Assembly: GCA_947471745.1 (NCBI GenBank)
Contig: CANJKZ010000959.1
Span: 1 to 64,000, forward strand
Direction: 5' to 3'
DNA: 64,000 nucleotides
Source of the DNA: Closterium sp. Naga37s-1
Lineage: Eukaryota; Streptophyta; Zygnematophyceae; Desmidiales; Closteriaceae
Part shown: in pieces, positions 18,601 to 30,026 of the stretch
How positions within the stretch are numbered: the first letter of the stretch is position 1
Layout of the letters: each line of letters starts with the position of its first letter
Notes under the pieces: model-generated
Databases searched by the model: none
What the model saw: only the letters and a program-made list of their open reading frames with translations
Told to the model about the DNA's origin: nothing
Position numbers and translations under genes: made by a program

Positions 18601-21312
18601 ACACCCGAGGGAGCAAGACCCTAGGGCAAGAGGGGGTCTACCGGAGGTGGACCGGGAGCAAGGAAGAGCGGTGGGGGCGGGGGAGGGGCAGAGCGGTAGG
18701 GGAAGAGACGGTAGAAGGGAACCGACTCGTTGAACGTGACGTCCTGAGACGGGAGGACACAACGCGAGGTGGGGTGGTAAAACTGCCAGCCAGGCGCGTC
18801 AGGGACAAAGCCAAGAAAGACGCAGGGGATAGCACGGGGGGAGAGCTTGTCCGCGGACGTATCGCGAACACAGGCACGAGATCCCCAAACCCGGAATACC
18901 GACGCATCGCCAACCTCCCCCGTCCAACGCAGTGTGGGCGAGGTCTACGGCAAGGAGACACGGGGCCAGAGGTTGAGCTGATGCACAGCGTACCGGACCG
19001 CAAACGGCCACAGAAAATGGGGAGCAGCCGCATGGATCATGGAGGTACGAGCGACCTCCATGACTAAGCCAATGCGGCGCTCAGCAATCCCATTTTGTTG
19101 AGGGGAGTTCGGAAGCGTGAACGACTGGAGTATTCCCTCCCCACGACAAAATTCCCGCAAGAGGCTGGAGGTGAACTCACCACCTCTGTCAGAGTGCAAA
19201 CGCAGGACAGGAAGGTCCTGGCCAAACCGCTCGCGAAGCTGGAGACAGACTGTGCGGATCCAAGGGATCAAGACATCAACAACCTGACCCTTGCAGCGCA
19301 AGGGGAAGACCGTTGTGTACCGCGTGTAGTCGTCAACGACCAGCAGAAAGTATCGCTCGCGGCTCTGTCCACTGACGCGGGCTGGGCCCCACACGTCCAT
19401 GTGGAGAGTCTGCAGGGGAGCAGTCATCGGGGGAAACGAGGAGGAGTGAGGGGCGGCACGCTGCCGCCCCTCGACGCAAGGAAGGCAGGGCGGGGCAAGC
19501 GAGGGCGGCAGGGGAGGCAGAGACCTGGCTAGACCAGAGACAAGAAGACAAGAGTGCATGCCACGAAGGCGTGGCTAAGAGGGGTGACCCAGGCGGTGGT
19601 GCCACAGAAGAGTCTTGTGCGACACGAGCAACACGAGCAAGAGGCGGCTACCTGATCTGGCGCGGACACCTGAGCAGACGCAGCTACCGGAGAAGGCTCG
19701 GTAGCCAGTGTGTACAGACTCGACCCTGGCCGACGAGGTGAACGTGGCCAGGTGACGCCCCGTCTGTGTGCACGTGCAGATCGACACACGCTGACCCCCA
19801 GGAGTGATGGTAGTGACAATCGCATCCTGGAGGGCAGCGGTACTCACCAAGTTCGTAGAGAACGAGGGGAGGTGAAGACCTGACAGTGAGCCGGACGGAA
19901 CCGCCAGACACGGGAGGACAGTGGAGGAACGGGCCACGACCGGGCCCCCGGAGGGGTCAGCCAGTCTGACCGGGACAGGTGCAGGGAGAGGAGTGAGGGT
20001 GGTGCTGTTACGAAAGAAACAGCGCGAAGCGCCTGAGTCCAACATAAAGGTGTGCAAGGCCTCAGCAGGCGCAGTACCATGGAGAGTACCAGACTCACTA
20101 GCACCTAGAGCAGCAGCGGCTATACCTGGGTCAGGCGGCACACACCGGTAACAGTCACCCTCAGCACTAACAGACAAAGCATACATAGCAGAAAGAATAG
20201 CATCAAAGTCTAGGTCAAAGATAGCAATCCTAGACTTAAGCAGACCTGCCCAGCGAGGGAGCTCGACGTCGTCACCAAACTCAGCACGCCAAGCGTCGTC
20301 GAGGCGGGAGAAGCAGCGGTGCTGAGTGTGGAGCCGCCCGCAAGTCTGACCAGCACGGTCACCCATGCGAATGACATACGGGCAACTACCCCCAGACGCC
20401 CCACGCAGAAACCACTCACGAAGCTGCTGGGGAGACGGGGTCTCGCTCCGACGCTGCTGCTGCTGACGCTGGCCACCCCCAGAACCGACACGCCGAGCGC
20501 CAGTCCCACCACTACCAGTCCCACCGCCTCCACTGCTGCCACTCCCACCGCTGCCTCCACCACCGCCACCAGAGCCCCCACTCCCGCCAACAGCCCCACC
20601 GCCGCCACCACCTCCACTGCTGCCCCCACCACCACTCCCGCTGCCACCTCCACCACCGCCGCTGCCACCTCCACCACCCCGGCCACCCTTGCCCTTGCTG
20701 CTACGGCGCTTCGCACTAGCAGAAGCAGCCCCGACGTCCTCAGGAACATAGACGTCAGCAGCAGAGGCGTAGGAGGGGGCAAGGGGGAGGGGGAACACCC
20801 CTTAAAGAAGGGCGGGCGCGGAGTGCCACGAGCAGCACCTACAGCAACTGCACTAGTCTCAGCTGCGAGGAGATGCTGCTCGAGGAGGTCAACAGTGAGG
20901 GAGGTGGGGTCAAGAGAGATGAAGTGGTCCCTGACAGAGCGAAGAGAGTCAGGGAGGCGGGTGACTATAAATTAGAGAGTGATGTACATCGCGGGGGGGG
21001 GGGGGGGGGTTCCTGTCAAGGAACTCAGCAGGAACGGCAGCGCGGTAGCGAGCGTCACTAGCGCGAAGGTGGGAAACTAGGTCCTCGACTATGGTAAAGG
21101 CGGACAGCTCGGGGAACAGGTAGGGCAGTAGAACGTAGAGCCGAACTATCAGCTGTAGCGGGAGGGGCAGTAGCGGCGCCTGACGCTAGGTCAAACAACG
21201 AGACACTGTCCTTAGAATCGCTCAGTAGGTACAGCTGCAGGTCGTCTAGCCACGTGTCAAACTGAACTGGTCTGCCCTCATGATCAAACGCGAGAACCCG
21301 AAGCGAAGCCAT
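15681..21312 (-). pseudogene. Copia-A2 Gag-Pol polyprotein, multiply broken
   Basis: The gag start at 21312 (MASLRVLAFDHEGRP) is followed by Gly-rich gag (about 20500-20700), the SPQQLREWF motif (about 20411-20440), a Cys/His motif CPYVIRMGDRAGQTCGRLH and onward, protease DSGAS, pre-integrase HHRLGHPS, integrase (LHMDVWGPAR, LHSDRGGEF, NGIAERR at about 19080-19420), a long Gly/Ala/Glu/Pro linker (17950-18560) with a second SPQQLREWF (about 18291-18328), reverse transcriptase with VYVDD near 16650-16665, and RNase H. In-frame TAG stops lie at 19575-19577, 18945-18947, 18621-18623, 16791-16793 and 16143-16145. The last three are single-base changes from Gln or Trp codons kept in Copia-A3. A frame change near 20790 and a run of G at about 20994-21010 break gag. 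Confidence 0.92.
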
Positions 21313-21671
21313 AGCTGTGCAGCTCGCAGGATAGCAGTAGGAGAAGCAGTAGCAGATGTAGCAGTAGTAGCAGTGACAGTACCGGGCCGTAGCAGTAGCA
21401 GTAGCAGGCAAGGTACGGGTCCGGGCTCAGGCTAGGTACGCGCCCGAGCGTGGCTAGGGACCGGGCCGGGCGTGGCTAGGGACAGGGCCGGGCGCTAGGC
21501 TAGGTACGGGGCCGGGCGGGGCTAGGGACCGGGCCGGGTGCGGGCTAGGTACGGGGCCGGGCGCTGGGCGAGAGACGGGGCCGGGCGCTGGGCGAGGGGC
21601 GGGGCCGGGCGCGGGCTAAAGTCGGGGCCGGGCGCTGGGCTAGGTACGGGCCGGGCGGGGCTAGGGATCGG
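21313..21671 (-). repeat. Copia-A2 leader, gag-proximal part
   Basis: On the plus strand this is an array of GGGCCGGGCGCGGGCTAGG-like units of about 22 bp with variants. It is the same repeat as 29149-29960, from which it was separated by insertion of Copia-A3. ATCGG (21667-21671) is one copy of the target duplication. Confidence 0.85.
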
Positions 21672-21800
21672 TGTCAGATTTATATGACATAGCTACTGTA
21701 GGCTATAGTGGGGTAGCACATATGGGGTACAGTTTTCTAGGGTTTGCTTTTTGTACCCAACTTTCACTTAGTCATTTCATTCCTGTTTTCTTTATTCACA
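21672..21800 (+). repeat. Copia-A3 5' LTR (129 bp)
   Basis: It begins TGTCAGATTTATATGACAT and ends TTATTCACA. It includes TTTATATGAC, the only TATA-like string, and a GTAGGCTATAGTGGGGTA block shared with the Copia-A2 LTR. Confidence 0.93.
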
Positions 21801-21818
21801 TGGTATAGAGCGGGTTCC
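21801..21818 (+). other. Copia-A3 primer-binding site
   Basis: TGGTATAGAGCGGGTTCC follows the LTR with no spacer. It matches the initiator-Met tRNA type site with a short gap relative to TGGTATCAGAGC. Confidence 0.78.
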
Positions 21819-21839
21819 TACATGGGACCGTTCCTTCCT

Positions 21840-22936
21840 AAGGGCCCACCATAACGAATTTTTTTTTTTAGCTGCCCGACGCGCATTGCGCCCCTGCCCT
21901 AAATGTTTTTTTTTTTTTAGCGGCCCCCCCCCTAGCGGCCCCTACGCGACCCCTACGCGGCCCCTACGCGGCCCCTACGCGGCCCCTACCCGGCCCCTAC
22001 GTCGCCCCTGACGCGGCCCCTACGCGGCCTCTGACGCGGCCCCAACGCGGCCCCTGACGTGGCCCCTACGCGGCCCCTGACGCGGCCCCAACGCGGCCCC
22101 TGATGCCGGCCCCAACGCGGCCCCTGACGCGGCCCCTACGCAGCCCCTGACGCGGCCCCCTGCCGCGGCCCCTGACGTGGCCCCTACGCGGCCCCTACGC
22201 TGCCCCTGAGGCGGCCCCTAACGCGGCCCCTGACGCGGCCCCTCCGCCGCCACTACCGCGGCCCCTACGCCGCCCCTGACGCCGCCCCTGACGCGGCCCC
22301 TGACGCGGCCCCCTGCCGCGGCCCCTGACGAGGCCCCTGACGCGGCCCCTGACGCGGCCCCTACGCCGCCCCTGACGCGGCCCCTGACGCGGCCCCTGAC
22401 GCGGCCCCTGACGCGGCCCCTGACGCTGGCCCCTGCCGCGGCCCCTGCCGCGGCCCCTGACGCGGCCCCTGACGCGGCCCCTGCCGCGGCCCCTGCCGCG
22501 GCCCCTGACGCGGCCCCTTCGCCGCCCCTGCCGCGGCCCCTACGCCGCCCCTGACGCGGCCCTCTCCTGCACCTGACGCGGCCCCTAGCGGCCGGCCGCT
22601 GCCGTCCCTGTGGCAGCAGCCGCCGCCGTCTCTGCAGCAGCAGTCGCAGCCGAACGGCCGAGCCGCCGAGCCGCCGAGCCGCCCAGCAGCCGAGCCGCCC
22701 AGCCGCCGAAACCGCCCAGCAGCCGAGCCGCCCAGCAGCCGAGCCACCGAGCCGCCCAGCGGCCGAGCCGCCGAGCCGCCGAGCAACCGAGCCGCCGAGC
22801 CGCCGAGCCGCCCAGCAGCCGAGCCGCCGAGCCGCCCTGCAGCCGAGCCACCCGAGCCGCCCTGTCCGGTAAGAGCAGCGCCCCTCTCACAGCACTGCCC
22901 TCACCCTACTGTTTGCGCTGCTAGTCTACTACTGTC
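21840..22936 (+). repeat. Copia-A3 GC-rich leader repeats
   Basis: There are two T-run plus AGC blocks (21860-21872, 21907-21919), then about 0.7 kb of CGGCCCCTGACG-like 12-13-bp units (21930-22600), then CCGAGCCGCCCAGCAG-like units (22650-22870). It ends just before the gag start at 22937. Open frames on the minus strand are low-complexity by-products. Confidence 0.85.
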
Positions 22937-25900
22937 ATGGCTACCCCTAGTGTCCTCGCTTTTGACGCTGAGGGTCGGGCTATTGACTTTGATGTCTGGA
23001 TAGATGACCTGCAGCTTTTCTTACAGTGCGACAGGGCAGACGGCCTCTCCCTCTTTGACCTCACTTCTGGTGCCTCTCCTGCCCCCCGCTGCTGATGCTG
23101 ACGCCACTGTTCGCTCACAGTCGGCCACGCGCGATGCTGCTGCACGTCTTGCTGTGCGTCGCCACCTGCCTACCTCTGAGCGTGCGCACTTTAGCCAGTA
23201 CAAGAGTGCTCAGACCTTGTACGACGCTGTAGTTGCGCGCTACTCCTCCCCTGCCACTGCTGCACTGAGCCGCCTCATGCTACCGTACCTCTTCCCTGAC
23301 CTTGCTGCCTTTCCCACAGTCGCTGACCTCATTACGCACCTCCGCACTAGTGACACTCGCTACCGCGCTGCGCTTCCTGCTGAGTTCTGCGCCAAGAACC
23401 CCCCCCCCATGTACATCACCCTCTACTACATAGTCACCCGGCTCCCTGACTCCCTTCGCGTAGTCAGGGACCACTTCCTCTCAGTTTGCCCCACCACTCT
23501 CACCGTTGACCTCCTCGAGAAGTCCCTCCTAGCAGCAGAGAAGAGCATAGTCGCTGTAGGAGCCTCTCGTGGTGACCCTCGCACCCCCATCTTTGAGGGG
23601 TGTTACCCCTCCCCCCTTTTGCCCTCTGTTGCCTCTGCTGCTGCGGCCGACCTCGTTGGGCTTGAGTCGGTCGGTGCGGCGTCTACCCCTAGCGGGAGAC
23701 GTCGCCCTGGCAAGGGCAAGGGGGGCAGGGGCACTGGAGGAGCTAGCGGGGGCGGTGGAGGCGGAGGTGGAGGCGGTGGAGGGGGTGGGGGTGGCGGTGG
23801 GGGTGGTGGCGGGGGTGGAGGTGTCGGTGGCGGCAGTGGAGGCGGAGGCGGAGGCGGCGGTGGCGGTGGGAGCGGAGGTGGCGGCGGTGGAGGAGGAGGC
23901 GGCGGAGGAGGTGGAGCTGGTCGGGGTGGCGCTGCGCAGAGGGTCGGCTCTGGTGGTGGTCAGCGCCAGCAGCAGCAGCAGCAGCAGCAGCGCACTCGTG
24001 ACATCCCCTCCCCTCAGCAGCTCCGTGAGTGGTACACTGCACGCCAGAGGGGTGGGGGTACTGGTCCGTGCACCTACGTCCTCCGCACCGGCGACCGCGC
24101 GGGTGACCAGTGCGGGGGTGCGCACTCCACCCAGCGCTGCTTTGGCCGCCTGACGGACGCTTGGCGTCACCAGTTCCCTGAGGCCACTGAGATCCCCCGC
24201 TGGGGTGAGCTGTCTAGGGCGGGTGTAGCTGTCTTTGACCTTGACTTTGATGCTATTCTTGCTGCCATGTATACTGTGACTATTAGTGATGAGGGTGACT
24301 GTTACCGGTGTTTTCCGCCTGACCCGGGCATTGAGACTGCTGCTCTAGGTACTGGTGAGGCTGCTGCTCTAGGTGCTAGCGAGGCTGCTGCTCTAGGTGC
24401 GTCTGCTCCCTCAGGTGCTGGTGAGTCTGCTCTCTCAGGTTCTGCGTCGGCTTCGGCCTCCCACACCTTCACCCTTGACTCGGGGGCTTCTCGCTCCTTC
24501 TTTCGAGACCGCACCACACTCACGCCGCTTGGCCGGCCAGTTGCAGTCTCTCTGGCAGACCCCTCAGGGGGTCCTGTCCTTGCTCACTTCTCCACTGTCC
24601 TCCCGTGTCCGGCGGCCCCCTCTGGCACCCTGTCTGGTCTTTACCTCCCCTCGTTCTCTACGAACTTGGTGAGTGGTGCTGACCTACAGGATGCGGGGGT
24701 TCACCAGTTCACTCCTGCGAGTCAGCGGGTGACCCACTGCACGGACGCTCGGACAAGCCGACACCTGGCCACGTTTACACGTCGGCCGGGGTCGAGCCTG
24801 TACACACTGACCACTGCGTCTCCTCCGGTCACTGCGTCTGGTCAGGTAGCTGCGTCAGGTCAGGTGTTTGTTGCAGCGTCCAGGTCTGGTCCTGAGTCTG
24901 CCCCCTGTTCGTGTCGCCTCCTGTCTCACGAGACTCTCCTCTGGCACCACCGCCTTGGTCACCCCTCTCTGCTTCGTCTCCGAGGCATGGCCTCCCGTGT
25001 CCTTGTCTCTGGTCTTCCCCGGTCCCTCCCTCCCCTTCCTCCGGGGCCTGGCCCTACCTGCGTCCCCTGTGTCGAGGGGCGGCAGCGGGCTGCCCCTCAC
25101 TCCTCTCAGTTTCCTCCGACAGAGGCCCCGCTGCAGACGCTTCACATGGACGTGTGGGGCCCGGCCCGCGTCCGTGGACAGGGTCACGAGCGCTACTTCC
25201 TGCTGGTGGTTGACGACTACTCGCGTTACACCTCAGTCTTTCCCTTGCGCAGCAAGGGTGATGTCACTGAGGTGTTGATCGACTGGATCCGCGCAGCTCG
25301 TCTCCAGCTCAGGCAGAGCTTCGGCTCGGACTTTCCTGTTCTGCGTCTGCACTCTGACAGAGGTGGAGAGTTCTCCTCTGGCCTTCTGCGAGCCTACTGT
25401 CGTGCACGAGGCATCCGCCAGACCTTCACGCTTCCGGACTCTCCACAGCAAAATGGGATTGCTGAGCGCCGCATTGGCATGGTCATGGACGTCGCCCGTA
25501 CGTCCATGATGCATGCGGCTGCCCCCCATTTTCTGTGGCCGTTTGCTGTTCGGTACGCGGCGCATCAGATCAACCTTCACCCCAGGGTCTCCATGCCGGA
25601 GACCTCCCCAGCCTTGCTGTGGACGGGGAAGGTTGGCGATGCGTCTGCGTTCCGTGTCTGGGGATCTCATGCGTTTGTCCGCGACTTGTCTGCGGACAAG
25701 CTGTCCCCTCGTGCTGCTCCTTGCGTCTTCCTTGGCTTCCCCCCTGACGCGCCAGGGTGGCAGTTCTACCACCCCACCTCTCGCCGTGTTCTGTCCTCCC
25801 AGGACGTCACGTTTGACGAGTCGGTCCCCTACTACCGCCTCTTCCCCTACCGCACTCCGTCCCTCCCCCCGCCACCGCTCTTCCTTGTGCCAGGTCCTCC

Positions 25901-28808
25901 CCCGGTAGACCCCCTCCCCCCTCAGGGTCCTGCCCCTTCAGGTGTGTCCCAGGTAGACGCAGTCGAGCCTGTCGAGGTTACTGGTGACTCTGGTGCTGCT
26001 GAGGGTGCTGAGCGTGTGGGTGCTACGCCTGGGGGTGCTGAGCCTGAGGGTGCTACTACTGGGGGTCCTGAGCCTGGGGGTGCTGAGCCTGGGGGTGCTA
26101 CGCCTGGAGGTGCTGAGCCTGGGGGTGCGGAGCTTGAGGGAGCTGGGCCTGCTCGTGTGGCGTCTGGAGGTGCTGCGCCTGGAGGTTCTCCGGGTGCTTC
26201 GTCTCGGCGGGAGCCACTCTCTCCACAGGAGCTGCGCGAGTGGTTTGCCCGGCGCTGGAGGCGTGCTGCTGGAGCTGGAGGTTCTTCGACTGCTGAGGGT
26301 GCTGGTGCCGCGGGTCCCGGAGGTGCTCGTACTGGGAGTACTGGAGCTACTAGGCCTGCGGGTACGACTGGAGCTGGAGCTGCTGAGGGTGTTGGCGCTG
26401 AGGCTACTGCTGTCGGTCCTGGAGGCGGTCCTGCTGGGGGTGCTACTGGTGTTGCTGGAGGTACTGGAGCTGGAGGTGCTGCTGGCGCTGGTGCTGCCGC
26501 TGGGGGTACTGGTGCTGTCCCTGCTGTGTCTGGAGTCGCCGCGCGGCCTCGGCCGTACTTCGTTCCGCTCCTTCAGCAGGTTCTTGGTCTCCCGCCTTCT
26601 ACTGGTCCTCCTCCTCCCTTAGAGTGTCCACAGCCTGTCCCGTCACAGTTACAGTTACAGCCGGCCTCCCCACTGCCTGCTCCTTCTCCCTACACTGGTC
26701 CTACTGGAGGTCTTGCTGAGCGTCGTGAGCCAGCGTCTCGCCCTGCGTCGCCTGTCCGTGCTGCTTGCACTAGTGGTCGTGGTTCGCGTCAGCGTCCTCC
26801 TCCTGTCCCTGGCACGCACCGGATGTCTCTGTGTCCGTCCACTGCTCCTCTGCGTGCCCCTTTGCCTTCTCCTCCTGAGTCCTCTCTTCCTGCTCTTCCT
26901 GACCCGGAGTCGGACTCTCTTCGTGCTGCCAGTCCTACTGTCACGCGTCTCCTTGCTACTGTTGTCACTGACCCTTCCTTTGAGTCCACTGCTGCGTCTG
27001 CCCTAATTACTGAGCTCGTCGACTTTGCTGCTCGCTGTCGTCTAGACTACGCTGCTAGTCTTGTTGCTGAGTCTGAGTCTGTCTGTCCTCCGTCCGTCGG
27101 GGGTGAGTGTGCCCTTGGCACGGACGTCCTTGAGGACAGGCAGGAGGAGTTCCAGTGTTTGGCTGCTGCTTCACCTCATCTCGTGTCCGTACTGCTTACC
27201 CCTGAGGGAGACCCGGATGCACTTGACATCCCGACTCCGCGCTCTTACGCGGAGGCGATAGAGGGTCCCTACTCCTCTCAGTGGCAGGCAGCTATGGACG
27301 CAGAGATGGCTTCCTGGAAGTCCACAGGCACCTACGTTGACGAGGTTCCCCCGCCTGGGGCGAACATCGTCAGTGGCATGTGGATTTTCAGGGTGAAGCG
27401 GCCGCCGGGTTCTCCGCCTGTCTTCAAGGCGCGTTACGTGGCTCGTGGCTTCAGTCAGCGGCAGGGAGTTGACTACTTTCAGACCTTCTCTCCCACCCCG
27501 AAGATGACCACTCTTCGGGTACTGCTGCACATAGCTGCTCACCGCGACTACGAGCTGCACTCTCTTGACTTCAGCACTGCTTTCTTGCAGGGCAGCCTGC
27601 ACGAGGAGATCTGGCTGCGTCGCCCACCTGGCTTCACTGGGTCTTTTCCTCCTGGCACCCAGTGGAGCCTCCGGCGGCCAGTCTACGGTCTCCGCCAGGC
27701 ACCGCGTGAGTGGCACGACACACTGAGGACTACACTTGCGGCTCTTGGGTTTTCTCCCTCTACTGCCGACCCGTCGCTGTTTCTGCGCACCGACACTTCT
27801 TTGCCGCCGTTCTACATCCTCGTGTACGTCGACGACTTGTTCTTCGCCACAGCTGACACTGCTGGACTCGCCTACGTGAAGTCCGAGCTGCAGAAGAGAC
27901 ACACGTGCACAGACCTGGGTGAACTGCGCAGCTACCTTGGCTTGCAGATCACCCAGGACAGAGCACGCCGCACCATTACCCTGACTCAGTCACACATGGT
28001 GCAGCAGGTCCTTCAGCGCTTCGGCTTCACGTACTCCTCGCCTCAGGCCACTCCTCTGCCTACTCGCCACTCGCTCTCAGCTCTGCCTTCGGATGAGTCC
28101 GTAGAGTCGAGTGGCCCGTACCCAGAGCTTGTTGGCTGCCTCATGTACCTGATGACCTGCACACGACCTGACCTTGCGTACCCTCTTAGCATTCTTGCAC
28201 GCTATGTTGCTCCTGGGAGACACAGACCGGAGTACATGGCTGCAGCGAAGAGGGTGTTGCGCTACTTGTGCAGTACGTCGGGCATGGGGCTTGTGCTTGG
28301 AGGGCAGAGTCCAGTGGTCCTCACTGGGCACGCAGACGCTTCTTGGGCTGACGACCAGGCTACGCAGCGGTCGTCACAGGGTTACACCTTCAGCCTTGGT
28401 TCCGGCTCTGTTTCGTGGCGGGCTACCCGCTCGTCTTCTGTTCTCGGCTCCAGTTGTGAGGCTGAGATCTACGCTGGGGCCATGGCTGCACAGGAGCTTC
28501 GCTGGCTCACCTACCTGCTGACTGACCTCGGAGAGCCGCCTCGTTCTCCTCCAGTGCTGTACGTAGACAACAAGGCCATGCTGGCCTTGTGTCGAGAGCA
28601 GAGACTGGAGCACAGAACGAAGCACATTGCTCTCCGCTACTTCCTTGCTCGTGAGCTACAGCAGCGTGGTCAGCTGCGGCTTGCGTACGTGGCCTCTGAG
28701 GCCAACACTGCTGATATCTTCACCAAGGCACTTGCGCCTTGTGATCATCAGCGCTTCTGTACTCAGCTTGGTCTTGTGCCTACCTTGCCTCACTTGCTCA
28801 CCCCTTGA
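22937..28808 (+). CDS. Copia-A3 Gag-Pol polyprotein (one frameshift near the start)
   Basis: The start at 22937 (MATPSVLAFDAEGRAIDF) aligns with the gag starts of both relatives. After about 50 codons, a C run at 23082-23087, one base longer than the in-frame length, ends this frame at a TGA. The rest is open without a break from 23004 to 28808 (1934 codons). Numbering from 23004: Gly-rich tract about 243-313; SPQQLREWY about 334; Cys/His motif C356-X13-C370-X3-H374-X4-C379; protease DSGAS at 492; pre-integrase HHRLGH then CVPC; integrase triad D716, D785, E821; Gly/Ala/Glu/Pro linker about 995-1190 with a second SPQELREWF; reverse transcriptase with YVDD 1608-1611; RNase H to the end (ADIFTKALAPCDH). 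All catalytic residues are present. The frame break may be real inactivation or a homopolymer sequencing error. Confidence 0.94.
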
Positions 28809-29019
28809 CCTTGTTTGTACTGTTGCATATATATATACACCTGCTCTTGCTTGTCTAGTCTTATATAGATATATATGTAATCCTGCATGTGAACTGGCCT
28901 TGTGGCCTTGAACTTGTGCTCGGAATGTGTGGTGACTTTGTGATCCACCCTGAGCTTGTTTTGCTTTGCTCGACTGGTCTTGTGACCCCTTGTTCTCCCC
29001 CACTTTGCCTATGGGGGTG
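28809..29019 (+). other. Copia-A3 3' untranslated region and polypurine tract
   Basis: The sequence after the stop has TATATATATA and ATAGATATATATGTAA strings that could serve transcript 3' ends, and finishes in CCTATGGGGGTG directly before the 3' LTR. Confidence 0.7.
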
Positions 29020-29148
29020 TGTCAGATTTATATGACATAGCTACTGTAGGCTATAGTGGGGTAGCACATATAGGGTACAGTTTTCTAGGGTTTGCTTTTT
29101 GTACCCAACTTTCACTTAGTCATTTCATTCCTGTTTTCTTTATTCACA
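29020..29148 (+). repeat. Copia-A3 3' LTR (129 bp)
   Basis: It is identical to the 5' LTR but for one G/A difference (CATATAGGG against CATATGGGG). It is followed by target duplication ATCGG. Confidence 0.94.
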
Positions 29149-30026
29149 ATCGGGCCGGGCGCGGGCTAGGTACGGGGCCGGGCGTGGGCTAGGTACGGGG
29201 CCGAGCGCGGGCTAGGTACGGGCAGCGCGGGCTAGGTACGGGCCGGTCGCGGGCTAGGTGCAGGGCCGGGCGCGGGCTAGGTACGGGGCCGGGCGCTGTG
29301 CGAGGGACGGGGCCGAGCTCTGGGCGAGGGACGGGCCGGGCACGGGCTAGGTACGGGCCGGGCGCGGGCTAGGTACGGGGCCGAGCGCGGGCTAGGTACG
29401 GGCCGGTCGCGGGCTAGGTACGGGTCAGGCGCGGGCTAGGTATGGGTCAGGCGCGGGTGGGTACGGGCCGGGTGCAGGCTAGGTACGGGCCGGACGCGGG
29501 CTAGGTACGGGCTGGGCGCGGGCGAGAGACGGTGCCGGGTGCGGGCTAGGTACGGGCCGGGCGCAGGCTTGGTACGGGCCGGGCGCGGGCGAGAGACGGG
29601 GCCGGGCGCGGGCTAGGTACGGGCCGGTCGCGGGCTAGGTACGGGCCGGTCGCGGGCTAGGAACGGGCCGGTCGCGGGCTAGGTACGGGCCGGTCGCGGG
29701 CTAGGTACGGGCCGGGCGCGGGCGTGAGACGAGGCCAGGCGCGGGCTAGGTACGGGCCGGGCGCGGGCTACGTACGGGCCGGTCGCAGGCTAGGTACGGG
29801 CCGGGCGCGGGCTAGGTACGGGCCTGTCGCGGGCTAGGTACGGGCTAGTCGCGGGCTATGTACGGGCCGGTCGCGGGCTAGGTACGGGCTGGGCGCGGGC
29901 GTGAAACGAGGCCGGGCGCGGGCTAGGTACGGGCCAGGTGCAGGCTAGGAGCCGACGAGCCGCGAAGGCTAGGAGCGACGGGCCTAGGGGGGGGGTAACT
30001 CGCAGCGTAGCAGGTGGTGGGCCCAA
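29149..30026 (-). repeat. Copia-A2 leader, LTR-proximal part
   Basis: About 35 units of GGGCTAGGTACGGGCCGG type (about 22 bp, some with GGCGAGAGACGGGGCC) continue the repeat at 21313-21671. No gene is recognised. Confidence 0.85.

Larger units (their letters stand above)
21672..29148 (+). mobile_element. Copia-A3: complete, young Ty1/copia element
   Basis: This is a 7477-bp element with 129-bp LTRs (21672-21800, 29020-29148) that differ at a single position, a primer site directly abutting the 5' LTR, a 1.1-kb GC-rich repeat leader, one polyprotein frame with a single break near its start, and a polypurine tract. The target duplication ATCGG is perfect (21667-21671, 29149-29153). It landed in the leader repeats of Copia-A2 in the opposite orientation. 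LTRs this short are unusual for an autonomous Copia element. Confidence 0.95.
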
